A stretch of 64,000 nucleotides of DNA, from positions 3,867,501 through 3,931,500 of the forward strand of contig NZ_CP133190.1 in NCBI RefSeq assembly GCF_030913705.1, given 5' to 3'. The translations under genes were made by a program, and so were the position numbers. Each line of letters opens with the position of its first letter. Position 1 is the first letter of the stretch. The stretch is from Anaerocolumna sp. MB42-C2. Its GTDB lineage: Bacteria > Bacillota > Clostridia > Lachnospirales > Lachnospiraceae. Shown here piece by piece: positions 1-8,518 of the stretch. The notes beneath the pieces are model-generated. The model did no database searches, was not told where the DNA came from, and was given only the letters and a program-made list of their open reading frames with translations.

Positions 1-1703
1 AGGAAGTAAACACCGTAGAAGATGCAATAACAGGTGCAATGGATATTATCGCTGAGAGTATTTCCGATGAGGCGGATTACCGTATCTATATCCGTAAGGT
101 AACATTTGAAGAAGGTTTTATTACCAGTACCGCAAAAGATGATAAGCTTGAGAGTGTCTATGAGATGTATTATAACTTTGAGGAGAAGCTTACGAAACTG
201 GCAGGTCATAGAGTGCTGGCGCTTAACCGGGGAGAAAATGAAAAGATATTAACCGTAAAAATCACCGCACCTGAAGATAGAATATTACAATATCTTCAGA
301 CTAAGACCATAACCCATGATAATCCGTATACAACGGATATCTTAAAGAATGTAACCGATGACAGTTACAAACGCCTTATCGCCCCCGCGATTGAACGTGA
401 GATCAGAAACGATCTGACGGAGAAAGCCGAAGACGGAGCAATTAAAGTATTCGGTAAAAACTTAGAACAGCTTCTCATGCAGCCCCCCATTGTGGGACAG
501 GTCGTACTTGGCTGGGATCCGGCTTTTCGTACCGGATGTAAATTAGCTGTGGTAGACGGTACCGGTAAAGTACTGGACACGGTAGTGATTTATCCAACCG
601 CACCTCAGAATAAAGTAGAAGAAGCAAAAAAAACAGTGGCCGGTTTCATTAAGAAATACGGAATCACTCTTATTTCCGTGGGAAACGGTACCGCCTCCAG
701 GGAATCGGAAATGATCATCGTAGATATGTTAAAAGAAATAAAAAGTAATGTGCAGTATATTATTGTGAATGAAGCCGGTGCATCCGTGTATTCCGCAAGT
801 AAACTTGCCACGGAGGAATTCCCTAATTTTGATGTGGGACAGCGTAGTGCCGTATCCATAGCAAGAAGACTGCAGGACCCGTTAGCGGAATTGGTTAAGA
901 TTGACCCGAAATCCATTGGTGTAGGGCAATATCAGCATGATATGAATCAGAAGAAGTTGTCGGAAGCATTAACCGGTGTCGTGGAAGATTGCGTGAATAA
1001 AGTCGGAGTGGATTTAAATACCGCTTCTGCTTCACTGTTAGAATATATCTCAGGTATCACCAAAACGATTGCCAAAAATATCGTAACATACCGAGAGGAA
1101 AACGGAAGATTTACCAGTAGGAGCCAGCTTCTTAAGGTAGCTAAACTGGGACCGAAAGCATTTGAACAGTGTGCCGGTTTTATGAGAATACAAGACGGCA
1201 AAAATCCGCTGGATGCAACCAGCGTTCATCCGGAGTCTTATGAAGCTGCCAAAAACCTTCTTGAAAAGCTTTCTTACACTACCAACGATATCAAGGCCGG
1301 CAGGTTAAGTGATTTAGGAAAACAGATTAAAGATAAAAAGGCCATGGCGAAAGAATTAGGAATCGGTGAGATTACCCTTACGGATATGATTAAGGAACTG
1401 GAGAAACCGGGTAGAGATCCCCGGGATGAGATGCCTAAACCGATTCTTCGTACCGATGTACTTGAAATGAAAGACCTGACAGAGGGTATGATATTAAAAG
1501 GAACGGTCCGTAATGTAATTGATTTTGGTGCCTTTGTGGATATTGGGGTACATCAGGACGGACTTGTTCATATCTCTCAGCTTACCAATAAGAAGTTTAT
1601 AAAACATCCCCTGGAAGTAGTCAGCGTGGGAGATATTGTAGAAGTCAAAGTGATGAGTGTAGACTTGGCTAAGAAACGGATTCAGTTAACAATGATACTT
1701 TAA
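1..1703 (+). CDS. tex: Tex-family transcription accessory / RNA-binding protein, 5' end outside window
   Basis: Nucleic-acid-binding Tex protein, thought to act on transcription and RNA metabolism in the cytoplasm. The reading frame is open from base 3, upstream of the first ATG (base 39), so the gene starts outside the window; about 566 codons are visible against roughly 700 or more for the family. In order I see a YqgF/RNase H-like domain (around GWDPAFRTGCKLAVVDG), a helix-hairpin-helix region (NTASASLLEYISGI) and a C-terminal S1 domain (KGTVRNVIDFGAFVDIGVHQDGLVHIS). It is followed by a strong terminator. Family assignment is very secure; it is unrelated to the polysaccharide genes downstream. 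Confidence 0.95.
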   Translation, partial: EVNTVEDAITGAMDIIAESISDEADYRIYIRKVTFEEGFITSTAKDDKLESVYEMYYNFEEKLTKLAGHRVLALNRGENEKILTVKITAPEDRILQYLQTKTITHDNPYTTDILKNVTDDSYKRLIAPAIEREIRNDLTEKAEDGAIKVFGKNLEQLLMQPPIVGQVVLGWDPAFRTGCKLAVVDGTGKVLDTVVIYPTAPQNKVEEAKKTVAGFIKKYGITLISVGNGTASRESEMIIVDMLKEIKSNVQYIIVNEAGASVYSASKLATEEFPNFDVGQRSAVSIARRLQDPLAELVKIDPKSIGVGQYQHDMNQKKLSEALTGVVEDCVNKVGVDLNTASASLLEYISGITKTIAKNIVTYREENGRFTSRSQLLKVAKLGPKAFEQCAGFMRIQDGKNPLDATSVHPESYEAAKNLLEKLSYTTNDIKAGRLSDLGKQIKDKKAMAKELGIGEITLTDMIKELEKPGRDPRDEMPKPILRTDVLEMKDLTEGMILKGTVRNVIDFGAFVDIGVHQDGLVHISQLTNKKFIKHPLEVVSVGDIVEVKVMSVDLAKKRIQLTMIL

Positions 1704-1741
1704 ATACTGAGTTGCAGCAATTAATTTAACCTAAATATTAA

Positions 1742-1792
1742 AATAACGCCCATAAGCAAAAATCAGATTTTGCTTATGGGCGTTATTTTTTT
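1742..1792 (+). terminator. Rho-independent terminator of tex
   Basis: A 20-bp perfect stem (1742-1761 with 1768-1787) with loop ATCAGA is followed by a T run to 1792. Because the stem begins with A-rich sequence it could work on both strands, but only tex ends here. Confidence 0.93.
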
Positions 1793-1915
1793 GGAAAGAT
1801 AATAAATATAAAAGTAATTCTGAAGAAAAAAAATATATGCCGTCATATCCTAATACCTTTTCTGGAATCTTGTTATATATTGCGGTGAAAAGCCCTTTTT
1901 CAAAGGATTTTTAAC

Positions 1916-1944
1916 TTGTGAAATACTATAAGGTGAATTATAAT
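1916..1944 (+). promoter_or_regulatory. Sigma-A-type promoter of polysaccharide locus A
   Basis: TTGTGA (1916-1921), a 17-nt spacer and a perfect TATAAT (1939-1944). It lies about 100 nt before the first gene of locus A, in the otherwise gene-free stretch 1793-2047, and is the best promoter match there. Inferred from sequence only. Confidence 0.7.
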
Positions 1945-2047
1945 CTTAAGGAAATGTTAAAAATTTACATTCATATGTTGCAGAGCAGAAAAGAAAGCCA
2001 TTTTCATTAAGTTGGTCTTGTACTTTCTGATAAAGGGGGCAAAAAGT

Positions 2048-2731
2048 ATGTTGAAACAAACCGCACCTGCACTGATATCCATAGGTATGCTGATAATAAC
2101 CTTGAGCATGCTGATAGTGGCAGGAAGACTGAAAACAAAAGATGAGACTGGGGTTCCGATGATGACGAATACCGGAACCGTATCACAGGAAGAAAACATA
2201 AATACAACAGAGAAAACCATCCTTACCGTATTAGAAAACAGCTTCAGCCAAGCAGGCGGCCAAAAAAATATGGCAGGAAATGAATACGATACATACATCA
2301 AGCAACTGGATCATTATTTCAAAAACCCAGATGTGAACTTAGCAAAAACGAAATTAACAGAAGTAACCAATAAAGTGAGCCAGCTCATTGCATTGATGAA
2401 ACTGGAACAAGAGAGTGATTTTACAAAAATGTCCTTTGACGGCAGGGAACTGGCTCTTCGTTTATCCTCGGAGATCTATAACATATGCGGTCTTAAATTA
2501 TCGTTTGGTACGCAGGGCAATATAATGGAGGTAGAAGACTTATCAGGTAAAATTGTTTATGAAAATGAAAAAACTGCACAGCAACCTGAATTTCAATGGA
2601 ATGCTTTACTCCTTTCCGTTGGGTTTATATTTTTCTTACTGCTTGTCAATGTGATGATTGCAAAAAAGCATCAACTGTTTGTGAAGGATGGGACCTATAA
2701 TGGATTTAATGAAGAAGGATACGCCCAATAA
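2048..2731 (+). CDS. Bitopic membrane protein of unknown function, first gene of locus A
   Basis: I do not recognise a family. The protein (227 aa) has an N-terminal membrane segment (residues about 7-25) and a second one near the C-terminus (about 188-210, rich in L/F/V), with a roughly 160-residue mainly helical, hydrophilic domain between them, probably outside the cell. The start at 2048 is preceded by GGGGG at 8-9 nt; a start at 2012 would have no ribosome site. The end overlaps the following glycosylphosphotransferase gene by about 30 nt, so the two are probably translationally coupled. At the same position, locus B has a much smaller one-membrane-segment protein (13973-14176). A role in assembling or positioning the polysaccharide initiation enzyme is possible but unproven. 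Confidence 0.75.
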   Translation: MLKQTAPALISIGMLIITLSMLIVAGRLKTKDETGVPMMTNTGTVSQEENINTTEKTILTVLENSFSQAGGQKNMAGNEYDTYIKQLDHYFKNPDVNLAKTKLTEVTNKVSQLIALMKLEQESDFTKMSFDGRELALRLSSEIYNICGLKLSFGTQGNIMEVEDLSGKIVYENEKTAQQPEFQWNALLLSVGFIFFLLLVNVMIAKKHQLFVKDGTYNGFNEEGYAQ

Positions 2732-4118
2732 GTATTTATTGTTTGTAGATCTGTGCTGTATTGTAATCTCCTTCTTACTTGCTACCTGGATACGGTACGG
2801 TAACATAACAAAATACTGGTACAATAACGTGTATAGTTTTGCATCGGTTTATGTACTTTTGTTATATACGGCGATTTATTATTTTTATGATAGTTACAGC
2901 AGATTATTTAAGAGAGGGTATTGGGAAGAACTGATAATCGTAATTAAGATAAATTGTATCTTAGCGGCTGCGGTCACCGCAGTTATCTTTATCTTTCAGG
3001 AGGGTACGACGTATTCCAGGTTATTTTTCTTCTGCTTTTTCCTATTGAATATTATGTTTATGTATATAGCCAGGCAATATTACAAGATCTTTCTTCTGGC
3101 GTTTTATAAAAAAAGTTCTTCCAGTAAGAAAATTATGATTATAACCACCTCGGACCAGGTAAAAGAAGTGTTAAGCCGGATTAAGAGGGAAAATGAATGG
3201 GAATATCAGATCACTTATTTAACGATTCTGGATAAACATATGGTGGGTGAAATCATAGAGGGAATTGAAGTGAAAGCCGACTTTATTGACATGTTCGAAG
3301 TTGCGAAACATCAGGTAATAGACGGAGTATTTATTCATATCCCAAATGATTTCCCGCTTAATCTGAATCTAGAGGAAACCATACTGGAATTTGAGAATAT
3401 GGGAATTACGGTTAATTTAAGTATCAATACCTTTGGATTAAAGATTCATGAAAAAATTGTTCAGGAGTTAAGCGGATATCATGTCCTGACTTTCAGTTCC
3501 AGATTATTTGATGGAAGCCAGCTGCATCTGAAACGTATCGTAGACATTGCAGGCGGGTTAGTAGGCTGTATTCTAACGGTTATATTAACCATATTTATAG
3601 CACCTGCCATTATGATTGAGTCACCGGGGCCGGTATTCTTCTCCCAGATCAGGGTAGGTAAAAACGGCCGGCGCTTTCGTATCTATAAATTCCGCTCCAT
3701 GTATGCAGATGCGGATGCCCGAAAACAGGAGCTTTTAGCTCAAAATGAAATGAATGGATATATGTTTAAAATAAAAAATGATCCCAGAATTACCAAAGTG
3801 GGTAATTTCTTACGCAAAACCAGTCTGGATGAGTTCCCTCAGTTTCTTAATATTCTAAAAGGCGATATGAGTCTGGTGGGAACCAGACCGCCCACGGAAG
3901 ATGAATTCCTTCAATACGAAGGAAGACATAAGAGGCGCCTTGCCTTAAAATCCGGTTTAACCGGATTATGGCAGGTAAGCGGAAGAAGTGATATATCCGA
4001 CTTTGAAGAAGTGGTAAAACTGGATTTGGAATACATCGATAACTGGTCTGTTTTAATGGATATTAAAATACTGTTTAAAACAGTTCGGGTTGTTTTATTC
4101 GGCAGAGGATCGAGGTAG
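2700..4118 (+). CDS. Polyprenyl-phosphate glycosyl-1-phosphate transferase (exopolysaccharide initiation)
   Basis: Transfers a sugar-1-phosphate from a nucleotide sugar to undecaprenyl phosphate, the first step of exopolysaccharide repeat-unit synthesis at the inner membrane face. The N-terminal part has about four membrane segments and a CoA-binding-like/Rossmann-like middle region (KIMIITTSDQVKEVLSRI). The C-terminal bacterial sugar-transferase domain starts near KRIVDIAGG and carries ESPGPVFFSQ, FRIYKFRSMYADAD, TSLDEFPQFLNIL, GDMSLVGTRPP and GLTGLWQVSGR. Length is typical of WcaJ/EpsL-like enzymes. ATG 2700 has GGATGGG upstream; ATG 2688 is a possible alternative. A close paralogue lies at 14173-15585. 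The sugar specificity cannot be told from the sequence. Confidence 0.93.
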   Translation: MDLMKKDTPNKYLLFVDLCCIVISFLLATWIRYGNITKYWYNNVYSFASVYVLLLYTAIYYFYDSYSRLFKRGYWEELIIVIKINCILAAAVTAVIFIFQEGTTYSRLFFFCFFLLNIMFMYIARQYYKIFLLAFYKKSSSSKKIMIITTSDQVKEVLSRIKRENEWEYQITYLTILDKHMVGEIIEGIEVKADFIDMFEVAKHQVIDGVFIHIPNDFPLNLNLEETILEFENMGITVNLSINTFGLKIHEKIVQELSGYHVLTFSSRLFDGSQLHLKRIVDIAGGLVGCILTVILTIFIAPAIMIESPGPVFFSQIRVGKNGRRFRIYKFRSMYADADARKQELLAQNEMNGYMFKIKNDPRITKVGNFLRKTSLDEFPQFLNILKGDMSLVGTRPPTEDEFLQYEGRHKRRLALKSGLTGLWQVSGRSDISDFEEVVKLDLEYIDNWSVLMDIKILFKTVRVVLFGRGSR

Positions 4119-4128
4119 GGGTGAATAG

Positions 4129-4875
4129 TTGAGTGAGACACAGAATAGAAATATAAATCAATTAATTGATATACATAGTCATATACTGCCCCAGGTGGAT
4201 AACGGTTCGGTCAGTATGGAACAGACAAAAAACATGCTGAAAATAGCTTATGAAGAAGGAATTACTTATATCATAGCCACGCCTCATTACAGTGTGGGCT
4301 GCAGAAATGCCGATAAAGAAGAACTATATAATAAACTTAAAGCAGTACGGGCAGAAGCAGAGAAAATTAATGAGAATTTCACCATAGATATCGGGAATGA
4401 AGTTTATTACAGTGAAGATATTATAGAACACTTAAGAAAGGAAAAGGCACTTACACTTGCAGGTACCAGGTATGTTCTTGTGAAATTTGCCGAAACCGAT
4501 CCCTATGAAACCATTAAAACCGGAATACACCGTTTGTTAATCTACGGCTATTATCCGATTCTTGCCCATGTAGAAAAGTATGACTGCCTGTACAATAATT
4601 ATGAGGATATTTATAACTTAATCCATCTGGGATGTTATATGCAGATGAACATATCCAGTTTGAATAAGATAACAGATAAAAAAACAGCTTTTTGTATAAA
4701 TTTAATTAAATACGACCTGGTCCATATTATAAGCACGGATTCCCATTCTGATTATAACAGGGCACCCAGAATGCTGGAAGGACTTAACAGAATTCGCAAA
4801 AAGTGCGGCGAGCAGGTAATCAATCAATTATTTATAGAAAACACAAGAAGGCTGATTCATAATGAAAGAATATAA
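4129..4875 (+). CDS. PHP-type tyrosine-protein phosphatase (CpsB/YwqE-like), copy 1
   Basis: Metal-dependent phosphotyrosine phosphatase expected to dephosphorylate the CpsD-like kinase encoded downstream. PHP metal ligands are visible: DIHSHILPQVDNG near residues 14-26, ATPHYS, an HVEKYD motif and TDSHSD near the C-terminus. At 248 aa it matches the family length. Start is TTG 4129 with GAGGTAGGGG upstream; no better in-frame ATG precedes the catalytic motif. One of three such genes in the window (also 7473-8201 and 19960-20691), two of them in locus A. VDNGS replaces the more usual VDDGA, which is still compatible with metal binding. Confidence 0.92.
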   Translation: MSETQNRNINQLIDIHSHILPQVDNGSVSMEQTKNMLKIAYEEGITYIIATPHYSVGCRNADKEELYNKLKAVRAEAEKINENFTIDIGNEVYYSEDIIEHLRKEKALTLAGTRYVLVKFAETDPYETIKTGIHRLLIYGYYPILAHVEKYDCLYNNYEDIYNLIHLGCYMQMNISSLNKITDKKTAFCINLIKYDLVHIISTDSHSDYNRAPRMLEGLNRIRKKCGEQVINQLFIENTRRLIHNERI

Positions 4876-5031
4876 GTTACAGTTCAACCTTTGGTACCGT
4901 CAGGTGTTTTTTGTGAGTGAAGTGAAGCGAAAGTCACAGAAAACCCGAGACATACATGCGCGAAATTATGCAGAATGCATAATTTCTGTGCATCATTTGT
5001 TACAATTCAGCCGTAGGCTGAACTGTAACAA
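4876..5031. repeat. Palindromic (MITE-like) element between CpsB-like and CpsC-like genes
   Basis: Three nested hairpins fill the gap between two operon genes: 4906-4916 with 4934-4944, 4957-4972 with 4976-4992, and 4997-5012 with 5016-5031 (16 bp, one mismatch, loop GTA). The first bases (4876-4889, GTTACAGTTCAACC) are the inverse of the last arm (GGCTGAACTGTAAC), so the whole unit has terminal inverted repeats of about 14 bp. It begins directly after the stop codon of the phosphatase. This fits a non-autonomous mobile palindrome; no copy of it was seen at the same place in locus B. Confidence 0.65.
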
Positions 5032-5080
5032 ATATAACCGCTTTGACGAAAGCTTAGAAAATGAAAGGCATGTGTGATAA

Positions 5081-5866
5081 ATGGAGAAGGATAACAGAGA
5101 CGAAATCGAAATTGATTTAAAGGAGTTATTTTTTGTTTTATTAGATAAAGTTTGGATCATTGTTTTTGCCGGAATTATATGTGCATTGTCAGCCGGTATA
5201 TTTACAAAGATATTATTAAAACCCGTCTATGAGTCAACCACTAAGATATATGTTATTAACAGGCAGGATTCAGAGAAATTTACAACGTATTCCGACCTTC
5301 AAACAGGAACCCAGCTTACCAAGGATTATCAGGTACTGGTTAAAAGCAGGCCGGTAACGGAACAGGTAATCAGTGATCTGAACCTTAATATGACCCATGA
5401 AGAATTAAGTAATGCAATCACGGTAACTACTCCCACTGATACCCGTATCCTGGAGATCACGGTAAAATACAGTGATCCCTACATAGCAAAAAAATTAGCC
5501 GACTCCATCGGTGAGGTATCCTCTGAGCGTATGGTATCCATTATGGAGATGGAAAAAGCCAATATTGTAGAGCCGGGTAATATACCAGCCGGTCCCTCTT
5601 CCCCTGATTTTAAGAAGAACGTTATAATGGGCGGAGCAGCCGGGATAGTACTGTCAATATTTGCTATTCTTCTCATTTATCTGTTAGACGATACGGTTAA
5701 AAAAAGTGAGGATATCGAAAAGTACTTAGGACTTACAACCCTGGGAACCATTCCCATTGAAGAGAGTATCTTAGAATCCAAAAAAGTCAAGGCAGCACGT
5801 AAAAAAGCTTATAAGAAAGCTTATAAGAAAGGATATAAGGGAGGTGTAAGCAATGCAAGTTATTAA
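5081..5866 (+). CDS. Wzz/CpsC-like chain-length determinant and kinase-activating membrane protein (locus A)
   Basis: Polysaccharide co-polymerase that, in the Gram-positive system, also presents a cytoplasmic C-terminus that activates the CpsD tyrosine kinase. The protein (261 aa) has the characteristic acidic N-terminus (DEIEIDLKELFFVLLDKVW), membrane segment 1 (about residues 24-44), an extracellular domain of about 130 residues, the PxxP-like stretch PGNIPAGPSSPDFKKN just before membrane segment 2 (about 181-203), and a Lys/Tyr-rich cytoplasmic tail (KKAYKKAYKKGYKGG). The last 14 nt overlap the kinase gene. Paralogue: 20702-21487. Confidence 0.92.
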   Translation: MEKDNRDEIEIDLKELFFVLLDKVWIIVFAGIICALSAGIFTKILLKPVYESTTKIYVINRQDSEKFTTYSDLQTGTQLTKDYQVLVKSRPVTEQVISDLNLNMTHEELSNAITVTTPTDTRILEITVKYSDPYIAKKLADSIGEVSSERMVSIMEMEKANIVEPGNIPAGPSSPDFKKNVIMGGAAGIVLSIFAILLIYLLDDTVKKSEDIEKYLGLTTLGTIPIEESILESKKVKAARKKAYKKAYKKGYKGGVSNASY

Positions 5867-6542
5867 TTTCGAACGTACGGCTAATTTTAATTTCAGCAGC
5901 AATGAAGCCTATAATACTTTAAGAACGAATATCTTATTCTGCGGTAAAAGTGTAAAAACCATATGTATTACCAGCTGTACTCCAAATGAGGGCAAAACAG
6001 TGGTATCGTTTCATCTGGCTACTTCCATTGCGGAAAGCGGTAAAAAAGTTTTATTTATAGATGGGGATTTAAGAAAATCGGTTCTGATTGGACGATTAAA
6101 GATAGATAAAGGAACGAAAGGATTATCGGAGTATCTATCCGGAATGAATCAATTGGAGGATATCATATACCATACGAATATTGAGAATCTGGATGTGATA
6201 TTCACCGGTCCGATTCCGCCTAATCCTGCGGATCTGCTGGGAAGTGAGATGTTTAAGAAGTTAGTCGAATCGCAGCGGGAATTATATGACTATGTCATTA
6301 TTGATACACCGCCTCTGGGCCTTGTGATTGACAGTGCCAACGTAGCAGAATTCTGTGATGGGGCGATTCTGGTGATACAGGCCAAAGCAATCAGTTATAA
6401 ATTTGCCCAGAAAGTAGTAAAACAATTGGAGAAAGGCAACTGCCGGATTCTGGGTGCAGTATTAAATAAAGTGGGAATCAAACGTAACCGGCATTACGGA
6501 ACCTATTACGGATCTTATTATGGAAGTTATTACGGAAAATAA
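5853..6542 (+). CDS. CpsD-like bacterial tyrosine kinase (BY-kinase), locus A
   Basis: Cytoplasmic autophosphorylating tyrosine kinase that controls polysaccharide polymerisation and export together with the CpsC-like protein. P-loop Walker A is SCTPNEGKT (residues 41-49), Walker A' is VLFIDGDLRK (66-75) and Walker B is VIIDTPP (148-154). The C-terminal tail is a tyrosine cluster, YGTYYGSYYGSYYGK, the expected autophosphorylation site. Start ATG 5853 has GGGAGGTG upstream. As in other Firmicutes the kinase is separate from, and overlaps with, its membrane activator. Paralogue: 21494-22198. Confidence 0.94.
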   Translation: MQVINFERTANFNFSSNEAYNTLRTNILFCGKSVKTICITSCTPNEGKTVVSFHLATSIAESGKKVLFIDGDLRKSVLIGRLKIDKGTKGLSEYLSGMNQLEDIIYHTNIENLDVIFTGPIPPNPADLLGSEMFKKLVESQRELYDYVIIDTPPLGLVIDSANVAEFCDGAILVIQAKAISYKFAQKVVKQLEKGNCRILGAVLNKVGIKRNRHYGTYYGSYYGSYYGK

Positions 6543-6589
6543 CAGATCGTAAGGTACAGAAAGATCTGCGTTATGCAGGAGGTATAAGT

Positions 6590-7417
6590 ATGAAGAAGTT
6601 TATGATAGCGTCCGGTATAGGCATAGTTTTATTATTCGGCATATTGATCCGGTTACTGACGTCGGAAGATAAAACCGGTCCGATCATTACGTATGCTGAA
6701 AATTCTTATGTTTATACGGAAGATGAATCGGTGGATACCTTACTGAATAATGTTTCTGCAAAGGATAAGCGGGATGGCGATGTCACGAACATGGTTATGG
6801 TGGAGAATATTCTGCCTATGTTAAACAGTTCTACGGCGAAGATAACTTACGTTGCAAAAGATTCCAATAATAATATTACCAGAAAAGAGGTGATTGTGCC
6901 ATACAAGCCAAAAACCGGCAGCCAGGAAAATAAATCAACCTTGATAACGGAATCCATTGGGAATATAGGGAATAAAGAGAAAACAGAGAATACAGCCAGG
7001 GAAGAAGCAGATACAAAAGCTTTAACCGGGCCTAAGGACAGAGACACAACAAAGGCAGCCGATCGTAAGAAATATAGTAAAGTCAAGGAAATAACCCTCC
7101 CCCAGGATACCGCTGATCCGGTGATCACAGGTCCTGCTGTTAATCAGATAAAAACTTCGGCTTCCTATCAGTATCCGTCCTTAAAACTAAAAACCCACGA
7201 AATTAAGTTAAAGCGGGGAGAGAAATTTGATGCCCTGTCCTATGTAGATAAGATCGTAGATGATAAAGATAATAATTATTACCTGTTTCAGCGAATTCAC
7301 ATTATAGGTTACTTTGATATGGATAAGGCCGGCGATTATGTACTGTTATATTATGCAATCGATTCGGATAATAACGAATCCGGGAAAGAATACCTGTGGC
7401 TTGAGGTGAGACAGTAG
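6590..7417 (+). CDS. Secreted or membrane-anchored protein with Ig-like (DUF5011-type) domain
   Basis: The protein (275 aa) has one N-terminal signal/anchor segment (residues about 5-22) and no positively charged C-terminal anchor. Residues about 29-105 (GPIITYAENSYVYTEDESVD ... ITYVAKDSNNNITRKEVIV) resemble the bacterial Ig-like fold of the DUF5011 type, with the typical D-S-N-N turn. A low-complexity K/T/E-rich linker follows (about 106-170). The C-terminal about 90 residues again end in a beta-rich segment with YYAIDSDNNESGKEYLWLEV, a second Ig-like repeat. A clear AGGAGG site precedes ATG 6590. It has no counterpart in locus B. A structural or polymer-binding surface role is inference. 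Confidence 0.7.
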   Translation: MKKFMIASGIGIVLLFGILIRLLTSEDKTGPIITYAENSYVYTEDESVDTLLNNVSAKDKRDGDVTNMVMVENILPMLNSSTAKITYVAKDSNNNITRKEVIVPYKPKTGSQENKSTLITESIGNIGNKEKTENTAREEADTKALTGPKDRDTTKAADRKKYSKVKEITLPQDTADPVITGPAVNQIKTSASYQYPSLKLKTHEIKLKRGEKFDALSYVDKIVDDKDNNYYLFQRIHIIGYFDMDKAGDYVLLYYAIDSDNNESGKEYLWLEVRQ

Positions 7418-7472
7418 ATTAAAGCAATGTAACGATAGGGTGCCCTCTGGAAATGAATACGAAGGAGCAGAT

Positions 7473-8201
7473 ATGGAAGACGGATATATCGATATACATG
7501 ATCATATATTACCGGGAGTGGATGATGGAGCCCAAAGTATGGAACAGACCCTCCGTATGTTTAAAATTGCATACGAAGAAGGAATCCGAACCGTAATAGC
7601 AACCCCGCATTTTTATACAGGAAGTAAAATACCCTCCATGGCTGAACTTAGAGATTGCCTGATCAGGGTAACGGAAGAACTTAATAAAGTGTTGCCACAG
7701 ATGAGTCTGTATCTGGGAGGAGAGATCTATTACAGCCAAAAATGTATCAGTCTTTTGATCAATAAGCAGATACCTGCTTTAGCAGATTCAAGGTACCTTC
7801 TGGTGGAATTCCAGGTTATGGCAGAGTATCAATATATTAAAAAAGCGGTACAGGAAATTCTGATCAATGGGTATATTCCCATACTTGCTCATATTGAACG
7901 TTATGAATCCTTGGTAAAAGAGTTGGGGCAGGTTCAGGAACTTGTTAATATGGGGGCTTATGTTCAGATAAACGCACAAAGTATTATGGGGGATAACGGT
8001 TTTACTTATAAAAGGATAACCAGAAAGCTGTTAAAAAACAATCTGGTACATATCATTGCTACCGATTCTCATAATGATGGAGAAAAAGCACCCAGAGTAA
8101 AAAAGTGCGCGGCGTATCTTACTAAAAAATACGGAGAAGCGTATACCAATGATCTATTGCAGGAGAACCAGAAGAAAATAATCAGGAATCAATATATATG
8201 A
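7473..8201 (+). CDS. PHP-type tyrosine-protein phosphatase (CpsB/YwqE-like), copy 2 of locus A
   Basis: Second CpsB-like phosphatase of the same locus, 242 aa. Metal-binding motifs DIHDHILPGVDDGAQ (residues about 6-20), ATPHFYTG, AHIERYE and TDSHNDGEKAP are intact, so it should be active. Start ATG 7473 has GAAGGAG 5-8 nt upstream; the GTG at 7440 lacks such a site. It is separated from copy 1 by the CpsC/CpsD-like pair and the Ig-like gene. Two phosphatases for one visible kinase in this locus is unusual; cross-talk with the kinase of locus B is possible. Confidence 0.92.
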   Translation: MEDGYIDIHDHILPGVDDGAQSMEQTLRMFKIAYEEGIRTVIATPHFYTGSKIPSMAELRDCLIRVTEELNKVLPQMSLYLGGEIYYSQKCISLLINKQIPALADSRYLLVEFQVMAEYQYIKKAVQEILINGYIPILAHIERYESLVKELGQVQELVNMGAYVQINAQSIMGDNGFTYKRITRKLLKNNLVHIIATDSHNDGEKAPRVKKCAAYLTKKYGEAYTNDLLQENQKKIIRNQYI

Positions 8202-8518
8202 TCGACTATACTACATACTTTCACCGGGCGGGATTTGGTCAAGGGATAAAATAGGAATGGATTCAAAGTAACGTGTTATATAGACAGAGATTCCATGATA
8301 GAAAAATGTAGGAATAAGTCAATAAACAGAGCTTTATAAGATATTAAAACGAATCTGGTTATATGCCGTTATATTATTGATTAATCGAGTATATTATAAA
8401 TATTTCTGCGATAAATACTGGATAATTATTCAATAATTTGCTTGCTTATAAAAATGAACTGATTTATACTTTTAGAAGCTGGTAAACATTTACAATAAAA
8501 ATAGGCGGAGGTGCAGTG
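8202..8518. other. Gene-free stretch before the BIG2 surface-protein gene
   Basis: About 315 bp, AT-rich, with no ORF carrying a ribosome site. It includes several weak A/T-rich -10-like hexamers but none with a good -35, and a short perfect palindrome AATTATTCAATAATT. The change of spacing here (genes upstream are tightly packed) suggests a separate transcription start for the following secreted proteins, but I cannot place it. Confidence 0.4.

Noticed and set aside
4862..5077. ORF of 71 codons after the first phosphatase gene
   Set aside because: It runs through the three hairpins of the palindromic element, starts inside the preceding gene and has no ribosome site of its own; explained by the repeat.
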